Shown here: positions 1 through 15,000 of the stretch, one piece after another
How the letters are laid out: each line of letters begins with the position of its first letter
How positions within the stretch are numbered: the first letter of the stretch is position 1
Notes under the pieces: generated by a model
Database searches by the model: none
What the model was told of the DNA's origin: nothing
The model's input: only the letters and a program-made list of their open reading frames with translations
Program-made: the position numbers and the translations under genes
DNA from: Candidatus Omnitrophota bacterium
Lineage (GTDB): Bacteria; Omnitrophota; Gorgyraeia; B26-G9
Direction: 5' to 3'
NCBI GenBank assembly: GCA_003645745.1
Contig: QNCH01000001.1
Coordinates: 1-35,623 of the forward strand
Length of the DNA: 35,623 nt

Positions 1-2
1 AG

Positions 3-3000
3 GCAAATACAGTAAATATTATTGATAATGGACAGCAGCGCCAAATAAGTAAACATGAGTTTTTGAATAATTTTAGCGGGTATATCTTGGCGCAGGGAGA
101 AATTTCTTTTGGGGAGAAGTTAACTCAGGAGCAGACAAAGGATATTACGGGCTCCTTCTCCTCAGCAGCTCTTTTTAAGGCAATAACTGGAAGAAGTAGG
201 AAATCATCGGCTACTACTTTAAAGGATATTACGGTATCCTCATCCTCATCGGATCTGGTGGTAACAGATACTAATCATAACGGGAATTTAGATACCCAAG
301 ACAGGGTAACTATTTCTTCAAGCCAGGGAGAGGTAGAGACTATTTCAGGTTCGCAGGCAGTTGAGCGTATACAAAAACAAACAGGGTTAGAGCAGTCTGT
401 TTTTAATCTAACAGAGCTTAATAATTCTACTTATAATGTGAATATGGTTGATATCACTGGAACGCAAACCAGAATAACATCTGTTGCGAGACAGGACGTA
501 GTGAGAGTTGAGACAATTAATTATACTCAGTTATCAGAGGTTCAGAATAGTTCTTATACAAACTATGTTAGTAAAGGGAATTTTGAGCAGGCTGAATATT
601 TTTTAAAACAGAATAATTTATATCAGAATGAAAATACTACTGAGTATATGAGTGACGGCACAAACAAAGTTTTAGAGAGCAGTCAAGTTTTGGTTAGTGA
701 TTCTACAACGTGTGTTACGCGTACAGAGTCTGCGGGAGAAGATACAGTTGTTTCAGTAGAACAGATTGAAGATGGCAAACTTAGTCACAAAGATGTATAT
801 GCAGTTGCTGAAACAATAGAAAATAATATGTGTGGAGTTTCAGGGCTTAGTTTTGAATTACAAAAAGAAGATATAGTTGGGATTAAGTCAGCAATGGATT
901 ATAGTTATACAGATGGAGAAGTTGATTATGAGATTAGCCAGGTAAATTTTAAAGACGGCGCAGCAGTTAATTTTCAGAAAATTAGCCTTAAGTTGGATAA
1001 CTCTGATTATTGCCATATTAATGAGATAGGCTTTATTTATAATCGGGATCAAAATGGCGCTATTGTTAAAAATGAAGCTAAGGACTCAGAAGATTCTGAT
1101 GGCCAGCAGAGCGAGCAGACAGAAAATGAATATGTAAAAAATGCTCAGGCAGTGTTAGAAAACATCTCAAAATTAGAAGTTAACCAGACAGAAGAGATTT
1201 ACAAAGGTTCTGAGTTTGTTTCAGGAGTATATATTAAGGGTTTTACATTTGCTGAATATGACTCTGTTGATTTCGCGAATAATTCATTAAGTTATACTGA
1301 TGATGATAGTATTGTTTGGGAAGCAACGCAGATTACATTTAATGATCTTAATTTTTTATCAGATTCTTATGTAATAAACCCGGATTTTCTTGTTGCTAAG
1401 TTCAGTAAGAAGACAGAAAACGGTGTGTTAATTTTTGTAGCTCGAAATACCAGTATTACAGATGTTACAGATATTACTACAGCTGCTTACGATTTGTCAG
1501 ATACTTCCTTTAATTCTATCCAATATGTAAATAATAACGGAGATGTTTTTTTTGCGGATAATGTAAGTTTTGAAAGCCAGTCTTTACGCGGCGCATATAC
1601 CTTAGATATGCAAAAAGACTCAAGCGGCTGTTTTGAACATATTAATGTTCAAAATACTGATTCAGATGGCGTTGTAAGAGTAACTACTAATTTGGTAATT
1701 GATCCAAATGATTTAAGCAAGTCCAGCTATGACCTCTCAGATACATCTAAAAATTCAGTACAGCATAGGAATGAAAACGGAGACATTTATTCAGCGGATA
1801 ATGTAAGTTTTAATAGCGAGTCTTTAAGTGGTACTTATACATTGGATTTAACTAAGAATGGGGCGGGTAATTTTAAACATCTTAGTGTTTATAATATTGG
1901 CGATGATGGAGTGGTGCGGTTTACTTCCAATATTTCAGTAGAAGATGAACATAATATTAGGTCTGTTGAGTATGACCTTTCAGATACGTCTAAGAATTTT
2001 ATTCAATACAAAGGAGAAGACGGCGAGCGGCATACTGAAAATGTGAGTTTTTCTGGAGATAATTTAAGCAGTGCTTACACAGTTGTTGAAGTTGAAGAAC
2101 AGACAGAAGTGGAAACAGAGCCTGAAAGAAGCGCGGCTTTAGAAGCAATTACTACTTACGAATATGACGATCAGGGCAGAGTAATCGAGGAACGCAGGGA
2201 TGGCAATGTTTTATATCAAAATGAGAATGGCGACATAGCAGCAGTTACTGTGTATAAAGATTGGGTGATTAAATACGAGTATGATGAGAGCGGCAACAAG
2301 TCTTCAGAAGTTTTAAATGGAACAGTAGTAACTTATAACATAAAACCTGGGATTAGCTGTACTGCGGAAGATATAGATGCGTTATTGAGTTCTGATACAG
2401 CAAATATAACTGAGCTTGATTATAATCAGGATGGTGTATTAACAGCTGCGGATATGCAGGCTGCGATAAATCAGCAGCAATACTTGATTGATCGGATTGA
2501 CCGGTACAGCAGTAGGAGGCATAGAAGTAGCTCTCGTGTTAGAAGTGCTTCTAATGAGCTATCATCTCTTTTATCCCAATATGATTTAAATATTGACGGC
2601 ACGATTGATTCAGCTGATCTGGCTATTTTTGAAAAATCTGCTGAGTTTGTTGAAATTATCAGTAATATAACAGTGTCTATTACAGAATATCAGGATTTAA
2701 GTACTCAATATTCCTATGATAGTAATGGAAATGTAAGTTCTAAGGTTTTAAGTGGAAAAACTTATTCTATAGAGAACGTTAGTGATTATGAGATAGGGAA
2801 ATACACAATAGAAGAGATTTTGAATTCAAACGCGGATAAAGTTGATTTTAATCATGACGGCAAAGTAACTGTTAGTGATGTAAACTTAGTAAGTTCCGCG
2901 GTAGAGGAAGCGAATGAATTGATGAAAAGAATACAGCAGTATCAGGGGTATATTGATAACGGCAGCCATTATCAGGTTCCGTTAGCACAATGTGAGCGGC

Positions 3001-6000
3001 AGTTTTCAGCTCTTTTAGCTAAATATGATTTAACCGGAGACGGAGTGATTGACTTAGCTGATTTTGCTTTTTGTCAGGAAAATGTTGGGCTTTATAAAAT
3101 TTTCGATATTGGGGGATCTATTGCAGTTACTGAATATAAGGCATTTACTACTGACTATACATACGATAGTAATGGCGAAATAAAATCTGAGACTTTAAAT
3201 GGCAGTGTGGCAAATTATTCTTATTCCATCAAAAATGGGACTGCACATAAATATACTGTAGAAGAAATGCTGAATTTAGATACGGATAAAATTAACTATA
3301 TTATTGAAAAACAAAAAAATTATAGCAGCCATAGGCATATTATTGAGCTTTACGTGGAGCGCTATGCCAGATATGGAGTTTCTGCAGAGGAATTATCTCA
3401 ATATGATTTAACCGGAGACGGAGTGATTGATTCAGCTGATTTTGCTTTTTATAACAGGGCTCTTGAACTTGTTGCAATTCGCAAAGACAATTCGTTTTCA
3501 GTAACTGAATATAAAGATTTAGTCACAGAGTATAATTATGATGGACAGGGCAATGTGATTTCAGAAATTAAGAACGGAAAAATGATGGAGTGTTCTATAT
3601 TTAGCGGGGGTAAAAATACTGAACTGACCGAGTATGAAAATTACGAGGTAAATTATACTTATAATGAGCAAGCGCAAGTTACTTCAATGTCATATTCCGG
3701 AAAAATAACCACGTATCAGATAAAAAATAAAAATGTTACTTTTGATAATATTGAAGAAATTTGCCAGCAGATGGGAAATTCGGCAGGGGCAATAGAGAAA
3801 TCTGTTACAGAATATGATAATTATCAGATTACAAACATAAATTATAATGAAGATGGAGAGATTATTTCTCAGGCTCAGGATGGCAAAATTATCATTACGA
3901 CTTTATCCGGAGTAGTAACAAAAACCTACACCTCAGAAGTCGCTGATGGCCAGGTTGTCAGCCAGATAATTGACAAATACGCGGATATGGAAGACAAAGA
4001 TTTATCCGGGCATTTTAAAGAAGTATATACTTACAAGCGCAATGATCAGGGAGATATGTTAGAGGAAACTGTAGAGCAGTTTGCGTCTAATATTGGGGAT
4101 TCAGAATTAACTCTTATTGAGAAACAGGTAAAAACTTATGAGTACAACAGTGATGGAAAAATAACTAAGCAGGCCACAGATGTTTATAAATTACAGGTAG
4201 TGGAAGCAGAACATTGGACATATAAACCTGCCGGATATATGTCTAAAGTAGATCAGAAAGATGAGTTGATTCCAGAGATAAGAGACTTTGTGCTTACAGC
4301 TCAGGAAATTATTACTTATACCTACGATAGTGAAGGGGTGTTGTCAGGAAAAACAACAGATACATATGAACTGCTGGTAATGCGTGACGCGCATTGGACA
4401 TATTTGCCGCCGCAAAACAGATCTGTTTGTCTTAAAGATGAATGGGTTCCTGCTGAAAGAGAGCTTGTGCTGACAAAACAGGAAGCTGCTGTTTATGACA
4501 ATGCCGGGACAATGGTTGAAAACACCATAAATACTTACGCTGCACAGAAAACAGGAGGTCATTGGGTAAGGTCATATGATGACTCTGGGAAAAGGAAGAG
4601 CATCTGGATCGCTGATAAAAAAGTAATGGTTAACACCAAACAGGAAGTTACTACTTATGAGCATAACAGCAGTGCCGGAACAATTAAGGAGAGTACAGAT
4701 ATTTATGTTCTTCCCTCAGATGAACACAAACAAGAACTTGTCCTTAGCGGACGCGTGGTTAATCTCAGGCAATATAATAGTATGGGAACGCTTTTAAGTG
4801 TTACTACAGATACTTACGGAACTCCTGAAGATAAGCGGGATCTTCGTGATTGGCAGAGGGCGAATCCATCTGAGGATTTAATGCATTTAAAACAAGATGT
4901 TGTTACTTATGAATATGACAATACAGGAAAACTGTCTAAAGTGACTACTGATTCCGCATGGTATCGCGATAGACAAAATACACAGACCAGTATTATGTAT
5001 ACATATTCAGGCAATACTACAGCGATTGTCACTACAGTCAAAAATTATGCAGGAAATGTTACGTCTAAGGAAGTCACATTAACATTTTCTAATGGAGGAA
5101 GTTATACTCAAGGCAAAGCGGGAACCAGATGGTGGAGTGAAATAAAGAGTGTGGCTGGAGACGTAATTTCTAAAGGAGGGGCTGCTGGCAAAGGGGGGAG
5201 TTCAAATTGGATTAAGAAATATGATTTACAGGGTAATTTGCGTATGAGTCAAAGCTCATCTCATTTTTCAGGCCGCGATACAGGTTATCACACAACCAAA
5301 GAAACGCAGGAAGATGGAAGTGTGGTAACTGTAAACACCCTATGGGAGTCTTCCTGGAGTAATTCGTCATTTTCTTTGCAGAGATGGGATGTTTTTGGCA
5401 TTAGAACTGCGAATAAGAATAATAGCTCATCTTCGTCTTCGTCTTCTAATCTGCGGAAAACAGTAACTGTGCAATACGCGGATACTACTAATAGCGCTGG
5501 AGAGACAATAAAAGGCGGCAAAACTGTTACTGAGTATAGGAAGGGTGAATTCAAGTCTTCTGAAGTTTTTAACGGCTCAGGCAAAAAGATTCTTGCTTGT
5601 AACACTTCAGGTATTACATACGCTGACGCTTTATATGAACCAAAGTTAACCGCGTTTTTCAATGATAATCCTGATTTTAGTAATCGTGCTGTAACCGGAA
5701 GTTTTGACACGCAAAGCAACCTTGTAGTTTCTCTTGTTTTGTCTGAAGGCGCTTTATTTAATGTTATTTCTTTTGCCGGTGCAGCATGTACAAGTAAAAA
5801 TATTGCCGGCGGAGACGCTGTAATCGGCGATGTAATTGGACAAATACAGACAATGGATTCTGGAGCTGTTGTTGCGGAATTAGGGCTTAACGCGGGCACA
5901 GCTGCTGCTGAGAGCCTTAACGAAACAGCGTATGGCTGGACAACTTACAGAGGCACAGAAGATATTTACGCGCAGGATTTGAGCCGTATAGCAACAGTTA

Positions 6001-9000
6001 CATATACTCCTATGGATAAACTTAAAAATCTCGTTACATATAAAGATAATAGTATTGACCAAACTTACGCGTTAGAAGAATTGCCTGAAGAAGATGCCCC
6101 TATTATAGAGCCTGCGGCTGATGCTGACGCGGATAGCGGAGCAAATACTTTTGCTGATTGGACTGGGGCTGGAACTAATCTGACGATTATAGATAATAAC
6201 AATAATGGAATTATGGATGATGGAGATAGTGTGAATATCAGTAATGGCGACTCAACAGCAAATATGACAGTCTCTGAGGCGATTGGAGTTATACAACAGC
6301 AAACAGGCGTGAATTTGTCTGAAGGAATTGAGCTTAGCGCGGCAGAGATTAATAACCAAATTAGCAGTTCTGGTTATGGCGTGAATATGATTAATATAAA
6401 TTCTAATCAAACTACAATAACTTCCGCGAATAGCCAGGGCACGAGAATTTATACAATGGAGCATAGCCAGTTATCAGATGCGCAAAATAGTTCATATACA
6501 AATTATCTGAGCGCCGGTAATTTTCAGCAAGCAGAATGGCTGTTAAAAGCGAACCATTTATATACAGGCGGTAATGTCAGAGAAAATTTAAGTGACGGCA
6601 CAAATGTAGAGCTATCCCGTACTAATTTGTTAGCGTATGGTGATAATTTGTGTGTTACACGCACTGAATATGCGGAAATGCCTGCCATTGTTTCAGTAGA
6701 AGCATTTAAAGATGAGAAACTTAGCCACAAAGATGTGTACGGAGTTGCTGAAAGCAGCGCGGAGAATACAATATATGAAGTTTCAGGATTTGAGTTTGGC
6801 TTATCCGGAGAAGAAATAGTTGGGATTAGTTCAGCAGCTGATTATAGTTATACAGAAGGCGAAGATGATTATGAGATTAGCCAGGTAAATTTTGAAAATG
6901 GAACAGCAGTTAATTTTCAGAAGATCAATCGCAGATTAAGTGATTCAGATTATTGCCTGATTGAAGAAACAGGTTTTATTTATCACCGTGATGAAAACGG
7001 TAATATTATTAAGATTGAGACTGAAGAGACAAAAGCAACAAATAGCAGCGGCGGGCAGCAGGAGAATGAATCTATTAAGAACGCGCAAGATGTATTATCC
7101 AATATATCAGAGGTAGAAACAGAGAGCGAAGGCAATATTTATGAAGGTGTTGCAATGCTTTCTTCAGAATATATCAGCGGGTTTATCACAGCTGTTTATG
7201 ACTCTTCCAACATAGAAGAAAATACATTAAGGTACACTGATGAAAATAACATAACCTGGGAAGCAAGTAATGTTACTTTTGCTGACCTTAATTCTTTGAC
7301 AAACACTTATACAATAGATGCTGATTCTCTTGTTGCGTTGTCAAAAACGGAGAAAAATGGCGGGCTTTTGATTTGTTCCACCACAAATACCAGTATTACA
7401 GATGTTAATGATATTACTACAGGCGCATACAGCCTTTCAGACACGGAACAAAATGCGGTAATGTATGTAAAGGACAATGGAGACACCTATACTGCCCTTA
7501 ATGTAACTTTTAATACTGAAAGTTTAACTGGAGGCTATGATTTGGATTTAAGCGTTGATGCAAACGATAATTTAAAATATATCAGTGTTTATAATAAAGG
7601 CGAAGACGGTATAACCAGATCCACAATTAATATTGTGCTTAATCGCGGTAATGATTTGAGCCGCGCCAGTTATAGCTTGGCGGATTCTGCTCAGAATTCA
7701 TTAGAGTATAGGGATGAGAATGGGGATATTTATACAGCTGAGAATGTTAGTTTCGCTGGGAGAACTTTAGACAGCGAATATACTTTGGATTTAAGCGCGG
7801 ATGAAAATGGCGGTTTGAATTATGTTAGTGTTTATAACACAGACGAAAATGGAGTGGCAACAGGGACTACAAATATTTCCATTGAAGATGAACATAACCT
7901 TAAATCCGCGAGTTACAGCCTAACAGAAACCGCGAATAATTTTGTTCAATACACAGATGATGATGGGTGCAAATATAGCGCAGAGAATGTAAGTTTTTCA
8001 GGAGAAACATTGGATAGTGAGTACACCCTGGATCTAAGCCGTAACACAGATGGGGGGCTAAATAATATTAGTGTTTACGCTGTTGCCCAGGATGGGACAA
8101 TCAGAGGCACAGCAAATGTGGTAATTGAGGATGAGCATAACCTTAGTTTAGCGAGTTATGATGTTTCTAACGCGAAGCATAATTATATGCAATATATAGA
8201 CGAATCAGGTGTAGTGTGGAAAGTTTCTAATGTAGAATTTAGCGAAGGTACTTTAAGCGGTGCGTATCAATTGCATGATATTGCGGGTTTTAGTGATGAG
8301 GAGTTGCTCGGCAAGACATTGCCTAAAATAGCATCTGAATTTAGTGAATTAGTCAGTTCAGGGCCTTCTCAATATGCTGGATTAAAAGAAAGCAGGTTTG
8401 GCGCAGCCGGGAAGTATGATATTTCAGTTGATTTAAATGAAGGAATCGCGACTTACGTTCAAGACAGTGATTTTATTTTTGCGATTACATTAACAGAAAA
8501 AGAAGGAGCAGGCGAAGGAGTTAGTTTTCAGGCAGGTGATCTGATCAGCTATCGCAGCGTGAGGATTATAACAGAAGATAGAGTAATGACAGATGTTATT
8601 ACAGGCGGCGAATTTACGCTTTCAGCAGGCACATATACGTCAATGGTAGATTTATTAGAAGGCACAGAAACAGTATTTGCTGAGGATGAGAACGATTCCT
8701 CTTATATTTTTACTACTGTTGACCGGACAGCTACCTTTGATGACTCGCAGGAAACAGTTGATTTTAACGCCGGAGATCTTATTGGCGGCAGGTACAGCAT
8801 TGATTTAACTGAGGCTAAATTTATCACTGATCCTATAACTCAGCAGCAGGTAAGTATTGCCCCTGGCACATATACAGTAGCATTGGATTTATTGGAAGGC
8901 ACAGAAACAATAATTACTGATCAGGATAAAGGTTTTTATTATACATTCACCACCATTGATAGAGAAATAATGATTGAGAACGCGACTAACTTAGTTAATT

Positions 9001-12000
9001 TTAATGCGGGAGATTTTGTTGCGGGCAGATATGAAATTACTTTAACTGAAGACATCCGCCTTCCTGATTTAAATATAAGCGGCAAAGGCATAGGCGCTGT
9101 GATGCCGCAAGGCACGTATATCGTAGTTGTTGATATGAAGAGCGCGACACAGACATTTTTGGCCCCAAACAATGAAGAATTTTATTATACATTTACTACA
9201 GTAGGCCGCAGGGTAAAATTTGAAGGTATTGAAAATGATGTGATTATTAGTGTAGATGCCGGAGGTTTTATTGCAGGCAGGTTTGCGGTGCATATTGGCA
9301 AAGGTGTAAGCTATGAATTATTTGCAAGTAGGCTGCGTTCTTCTGGGGATATTAGCGCGTATGGATGGAGTGATGAGATGTCTGTAGAGTATGGTTACGC
9401 TGTTGAAGGTGACCATATTGCGGAATCTGATGTATTAGGCGGCACAAATACCATAATAGATGAAGAAAATGATTCTTTTTGGACATTTACTACTGTTAGG
9501 CGGGATCTTGCCTTGCCAGAACCAGCTGAAGGTTGGGGGCGTAGAGATAGTAGAACCAGACGCATTGAAAAAGGCGCTCTTATCTCTTTCAGATATCAGG
9601 CAAGAGTTGAGAAAGATATATCTCTTGACTACGGCGAAATTTTGGCAAAAGGAAATTATATTGTTGAAAAAGACTGTATAGCAAGAACGGAAACATATAC
9701 TAATAAAAGCGATGCTTCTTATTATACCTTTTATGTTGGGAGCAAAGAGGATTTATCCAGCTCCTATGATCGGTTAAGCAATCAGGGTATGAAAACAAGC
9801 CGGGGAAGGGCCAGGAGAAATCGGCAGATAGAAGAAGTGAGGAAACAGTTGATTTATATCAATGGCCCTGGCATATTAATCAAATCCGGAAAAGAAAAGA
9901 CTATAAGCTCAGAAGATAATGTAGGTTTTAATGATTTTCTTACCGGTCAACAGAAGCAGGTACAGGAGGGGAAATATTTTTGTGAGATTGATTATCTTGA
10001 AAAAATAGAGACTTTGAGTAACAAAGAAACCGGAAATATTTATAGTTTTGCCCTTAATAGTGTAGAGGTTGGCAAAGGATGGGAGAAGGGGTATATATTA
10101 GAGCGAGGAGATTTTATTGGCGGTAGATATACGGTTAACTTGGAGCAGGATTTGCCGATAACTGATTGGAAAACAAATCAGCAGGTAAATATAGGGGCAG
10201 GAGAATATACTGCTGTAGTTGATTTGCTGGAAGGTACAGAAACACTGGTTGACGCAGAGAATGATTTTTATTATACATTTACTACTATTGACCGAAGTTT
10301 GGCTGATACAGAACAAAGAGACGGTTATAATTTTTCTGCCGGCGATTTTATCCAGGGCAGGTATAGTTTGACCATTGGGCAAGAGACTGATGCTTCTTTG
10401 AGCTTGGAGGATGGAGTAGATGATATATCCGCGCAACAGGAATTATCTGTAACAGATCCTGTATCCAGCCAGCAGGTAAATTTTGCTGCAGGTGAATACA
10501 TTGCGCAGGTTGATTTATTAAAGGGCATAGAAATACTTATAGACCAGCAAAACACAGATGATAATTTTCACTATACCTTTACTACAGTGAGAATAAACCT
10601 TGCGCCTGAAGGTGTGGCTGCTGCTAATGTGCAGGCTGGAACACTTATTGAAGGCAGATATGAGGTTATTTTAAGCAGCAATATAAACATACTGGATGTA
10701 GAAACTAATCAAACCACAACTTTACAGGCAGGTGAGAGTTATATTGCTGCTTTAAATTTACTCGCTGGGCAGGAGGTTTTGACCACAAATTCAGGGGATA
10801 ATTTAGAGGCCACTTCTTACACTTTTATAATCAATAATCCTGCTGTTTCAAATGCAGCGGATAATTATATTTTTGATTTAAAAACAGGAAATGTGGTTGC
10901 CCCAAGGAATGTAACATATGATGCAGGGGGCCAGATTACCGGTTATGAATATTCTGAAATGTATGGGGCTTTAAATCATACAATTTCAGGCATAACCAGG
11001 GAAAATGACATAGCCGAGCCTGAAACACTGTCCACATTCCCGCAGTCTCAGATTATTGGCAATAAGGTTACAGGCTGGCAATGTATTAGTGATGACCTGA
11101 TTTCTGGGGAAATAGAAACAACTCAGAGAACAGGCATTACTTATGATCAGGAATTAAGGATTGCCGGATATACAGACAGAATTACATCTCCTGCTACACC
11201 TGAGTTGGTAACCACAAATATTGTTTCAGATGTAATGAAATGGGACGCGCAGGGCAATCCTTTAGAATATACTCAGGTTAACAGACAGCAGTCTCTTCTC
11301 GCGGAAGAATTTGAAAGACTTGGCGGCGGGCCTCAGGAAGTAACAATTAGTGTGACCGCGCGCGGCGGCGGCAATCATTCTATGCCTTATTTTGGAGTAT
11401 TTGTAAATGGAGAAGAAGTTAGCAGATGGCAGTTAGGGCATGACGTAAGTAATGTATATACAGTAACCTTAACGTTATCTCTAGGAGATAGCATAGAAAT
11501 CAGGCAGATTGATATTCCTAAACATGGCTCAACAAATTTAACTAAAGTAGAGGTTACGCTTGGAGATACTACTTTTAGTACAAATATGGATGACAAGCGT
11601 AATTCTGCTTCATGGGCGAGCGACTATCGTTTAGCAACAGACCAGATTATGCAGGGAGAGGATGTATCTGATGGATACTATCAACTTTATCCATACAAAG
11701 GCCGGGGGGCGGGATCAGTTGATATCACCGGCCAGATTTTTCTTAATAGTATAGAAACAAAAGTTGTCTCAGACACGCAATTAGATTCTGGGGGCAATCT
11801 TATTTCGTGGAAAGAAACTATAGTTACTAATGCCGCGCCGAATTTAACGACAGAAAGTGTATATACACGCACCAGTACTGGAGTGATTATTAAGTCTCAT
11901 CTTTTTGGCACAGATCCAAACGGCAATCTCAGAGGCAATAAAGACATTGAAAATGAAGTTACCCAGTCTTTAATTAACGTTTATAACAGCAGCTCTGAAC

Positions 12001-15000
12001 TTCAGCAGCAGTTTCCAGACGCGCTTAATCCTGACAATTCTTCTGCTAAACAAGAGCTGATTAACTGGGCACAGCAAACAGGTTACGCGGAAAACGCGGA
12101 ACTTTCAGCGTATGCTCCGGCTGAACAATTAACCATAGATTATTATACTACCAGCAAGATTACCTTTCTTGATGACAATGGTTCGTACAAAAGCGAATTA
12201 GCTGACGGCCGCGGCAATATAATTGTCACTAAAGAAATACATAATGCAGATGGCAGTATAACAACCACAACTTTAGGCGGATATGATGATGAAAACGCGC
12301 CTGGTTCAAATAAGAAGCATCGCGACCAGTCATGGGATACAAATATGGTGTTTAATTCAACGCAGTTTTCTACAGTTACACAATCGCAGTTTCAATATAA
12401 CGGCCTGGGGCAAAAAATTGCTTATGAGCAAAAAATAAACGGCGGCGATACACAGCATATTTACGGCATTACTTATAATCAGTACGGCCAGATGAGCGGC
12501 AAGGTAATGAAGGAAGGCCGCTCAACGACCTGGACCCATGATATAAAATATAATGCTTTAGATTTAAAAACATTTGAAATTGGAAATGCCGGTTATAAAT
12601 CGAGCAAATTTTCTTCATTGACAATTACTGAAACTACTTATCAGTATGACCAATACGGTATGGTCAAACATATAGATAAAGATGTTACCTATCATAAAGA
12701 ATGGGTGAAGAAGAGTTTTATGTCTAATCCAGTAGTTATGATTGTAGCTGCGATAATTATTGCTATAATCGCGGTATTTACTGCTGGAGCGGGGTTGGCA
12801 TTATTGGGAGTAGGTGGTGCGGCTGGGGCCAGCGCTATAGGCGCTGGTATGGCAGCAGTAAGCTCGATGTTTACAATGAGTTTGACTGTTGGCAGTTTAA
12901 TTGCTACATGCGGCGGCGCATTTATTGGCAGTATGGGCGCGAGTTTACTTGCTGGTAATAGTTTTGGTGATGCTTTAACAGCTGGCGCAATTGGAGCAGT
13001 TGGCGGACTTGTGGGCAGTGCGCTTGGCCCGCTAATGCAGGGATTCGGCGCTGGTTGGGCTGGAAATGCTGGCAATATAGTTAGTGGATTCAATCAAATG
13101 GGTACTATTGCCCAGGGGCTGGTGAAAGCTGGAGCTTGGGTTGGCAGTAAACTTGGTGGAGCTGCCAATTTGATTTCATCAGGAATTGGCAAAATTGGCA
13201 ATTTTTTCAGCCCTGCGATAAGCGGGATAAAAGATTTTTTTGCTCCGCTTACGTCGAAATTTTCAGAATTTGGCGGCAAGATTGCTGGAGCCTGGGGCAA
13301 AGTGAAGAATTTTGTAAAAACAAATATTGGCGATAAAGTGAAGAATTTTTATAATCACGGCACAGCTACTGTGCCGGCAACTACTACGCAGAAAGTTGTA
13401 ACTAGTATTGCTGACCGTGCAATGTATATTGGCGCGGTGGAAGGCTTAGACAGCGTTGGTGTAGGCAACGACGGCGCAATGATTATTGGGGGAGCAATTG
13501 TTGGCGGAATTATTGGGGGCAGCGGAGCTGGCACAACCTTTGAGCAGGGATTTACCTCAGGCGCAGTACAGGCAGGAGTTAGCCAGCTTGATTTAGGCGG
13601 CTGGGAAAATGTGGTTGGAGTTGCCGCAAGTGTTGCTGTGGATGCTAAGATTTCAGGTACTAAAATTTCAAAGATTCCAGCTGCTGAAATACAAAAGATA
13701 GCCGGATCTGCGGTATATACAGGTATGCAGAAGGTTGGGCAAGCTTTGGGTATTGATCCAACATTAACCAGTATTAACAGTATTTTGCTGCGGTCTCAAT
13801 GTTTAGATAAGCCTGAAACAGCGTTAGTTTCCGGAGTAACTAATTTAGCAGTAACCAGCGCGATTCAAGCTATAACCGGCAAAGAATGGTCTGAGCTTTC
13901 AAACACAGAAAGGCTTTTAGCTGCTGGAGTCGCGGATATATTCAGCATTGCTGCAACAGAAGCGTATTTTGCCTCAGACTCTGGGAATTTTAAAGATAAT
14001 TTTGAAAACAAGTTAAGGAGCGGGTTAGAAGCTGCATATACATTTGGAGCGCCTGATAATCTTACAACTGGTAATTTAAGCGATTATTTAGGCTCAGTAA
14101 TTGATTTTGGCAATGATTATATGGAAAACGGGTTAGCAGATTCTTTAGTTAACATCACCACAGATACCTGGATAAACCAGGCAGTTGATGAAATTGGCGG
14201 ACAGTACGGATTAATTGCCGGGATTTTCGGGGATGTGGAAACTGGCGGAGATATTGATGGCAGCCGGTATATTTTGCAGGAAAATGAAGATGGGACAAAA
14301 ATCAGAGTTTGGAATAACGGCAGTATTACTTATGAAAATAGTCTGGGTGAAGAGATTGGGCACAGGAGAAGCTTTAATTCTAATTTTGATCCTGCGCAGC
14401 TTGAGGGTAAGGTTGTATATGTAGAAGCGTGGGATAGTGGGAAACGTGATTATTATGCTTATAATCAGGATACGAATAAATTTATTCTCATTGGGAGTAC
14501 AGAACAACAGAAGATTCCTGAGCGTCCTGTATATAGTTTTAATTCTGAGTATACAGAAGAGTTTACCGAGATAATTAATAATGGGCTAACCAGTATAGAT
14601 GTACTTAATAACGGCTTAATGCCGATTACACAATATGATTATTTATCTACCTATATGCCTCAAATGTATGAGGGTAATTTTTCTCTTCTCAGTTCTGTGC
14701 CTGATCAAACAGCTCCGGCAATAACAGCAATTACCTATAATCCAATCGCTCAGATTTATCAATATCAATATACAGACGGCAATACAGGATTATATAACCA
14801 GAACAACCACAATTTTGCCTTAGCTAACCAGAATGGGCAGGTTTTAGGCAATTGGACATTTAATCCTGCGCAGGGAACATCTTTATATGATTATTATATA
14901 AACAATAACGCGGTTAATCAGGTTACTGGTCAGTCACCAGCGTTTTCAGGCATTGATTTTAATAATGGTATTGTGTATTCACAGGACAATGATCCTAATG

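Noticed and set aside
63..65. TTG as the start codon of the giant gene
   Set aside because: The frame is open through the first base of the window, there is no ribosome binding site before it, and no signal peptide follows. The gene is better called 5'-partial.
5288..5899. 203-residue minus-strand frame
   Set aside because: It lies wholly inside the giant gene in low-complexity codons, has a Ser/Pro/Leu-rich composition typical of an antisense shadow, and lacks a ribosome binding site.
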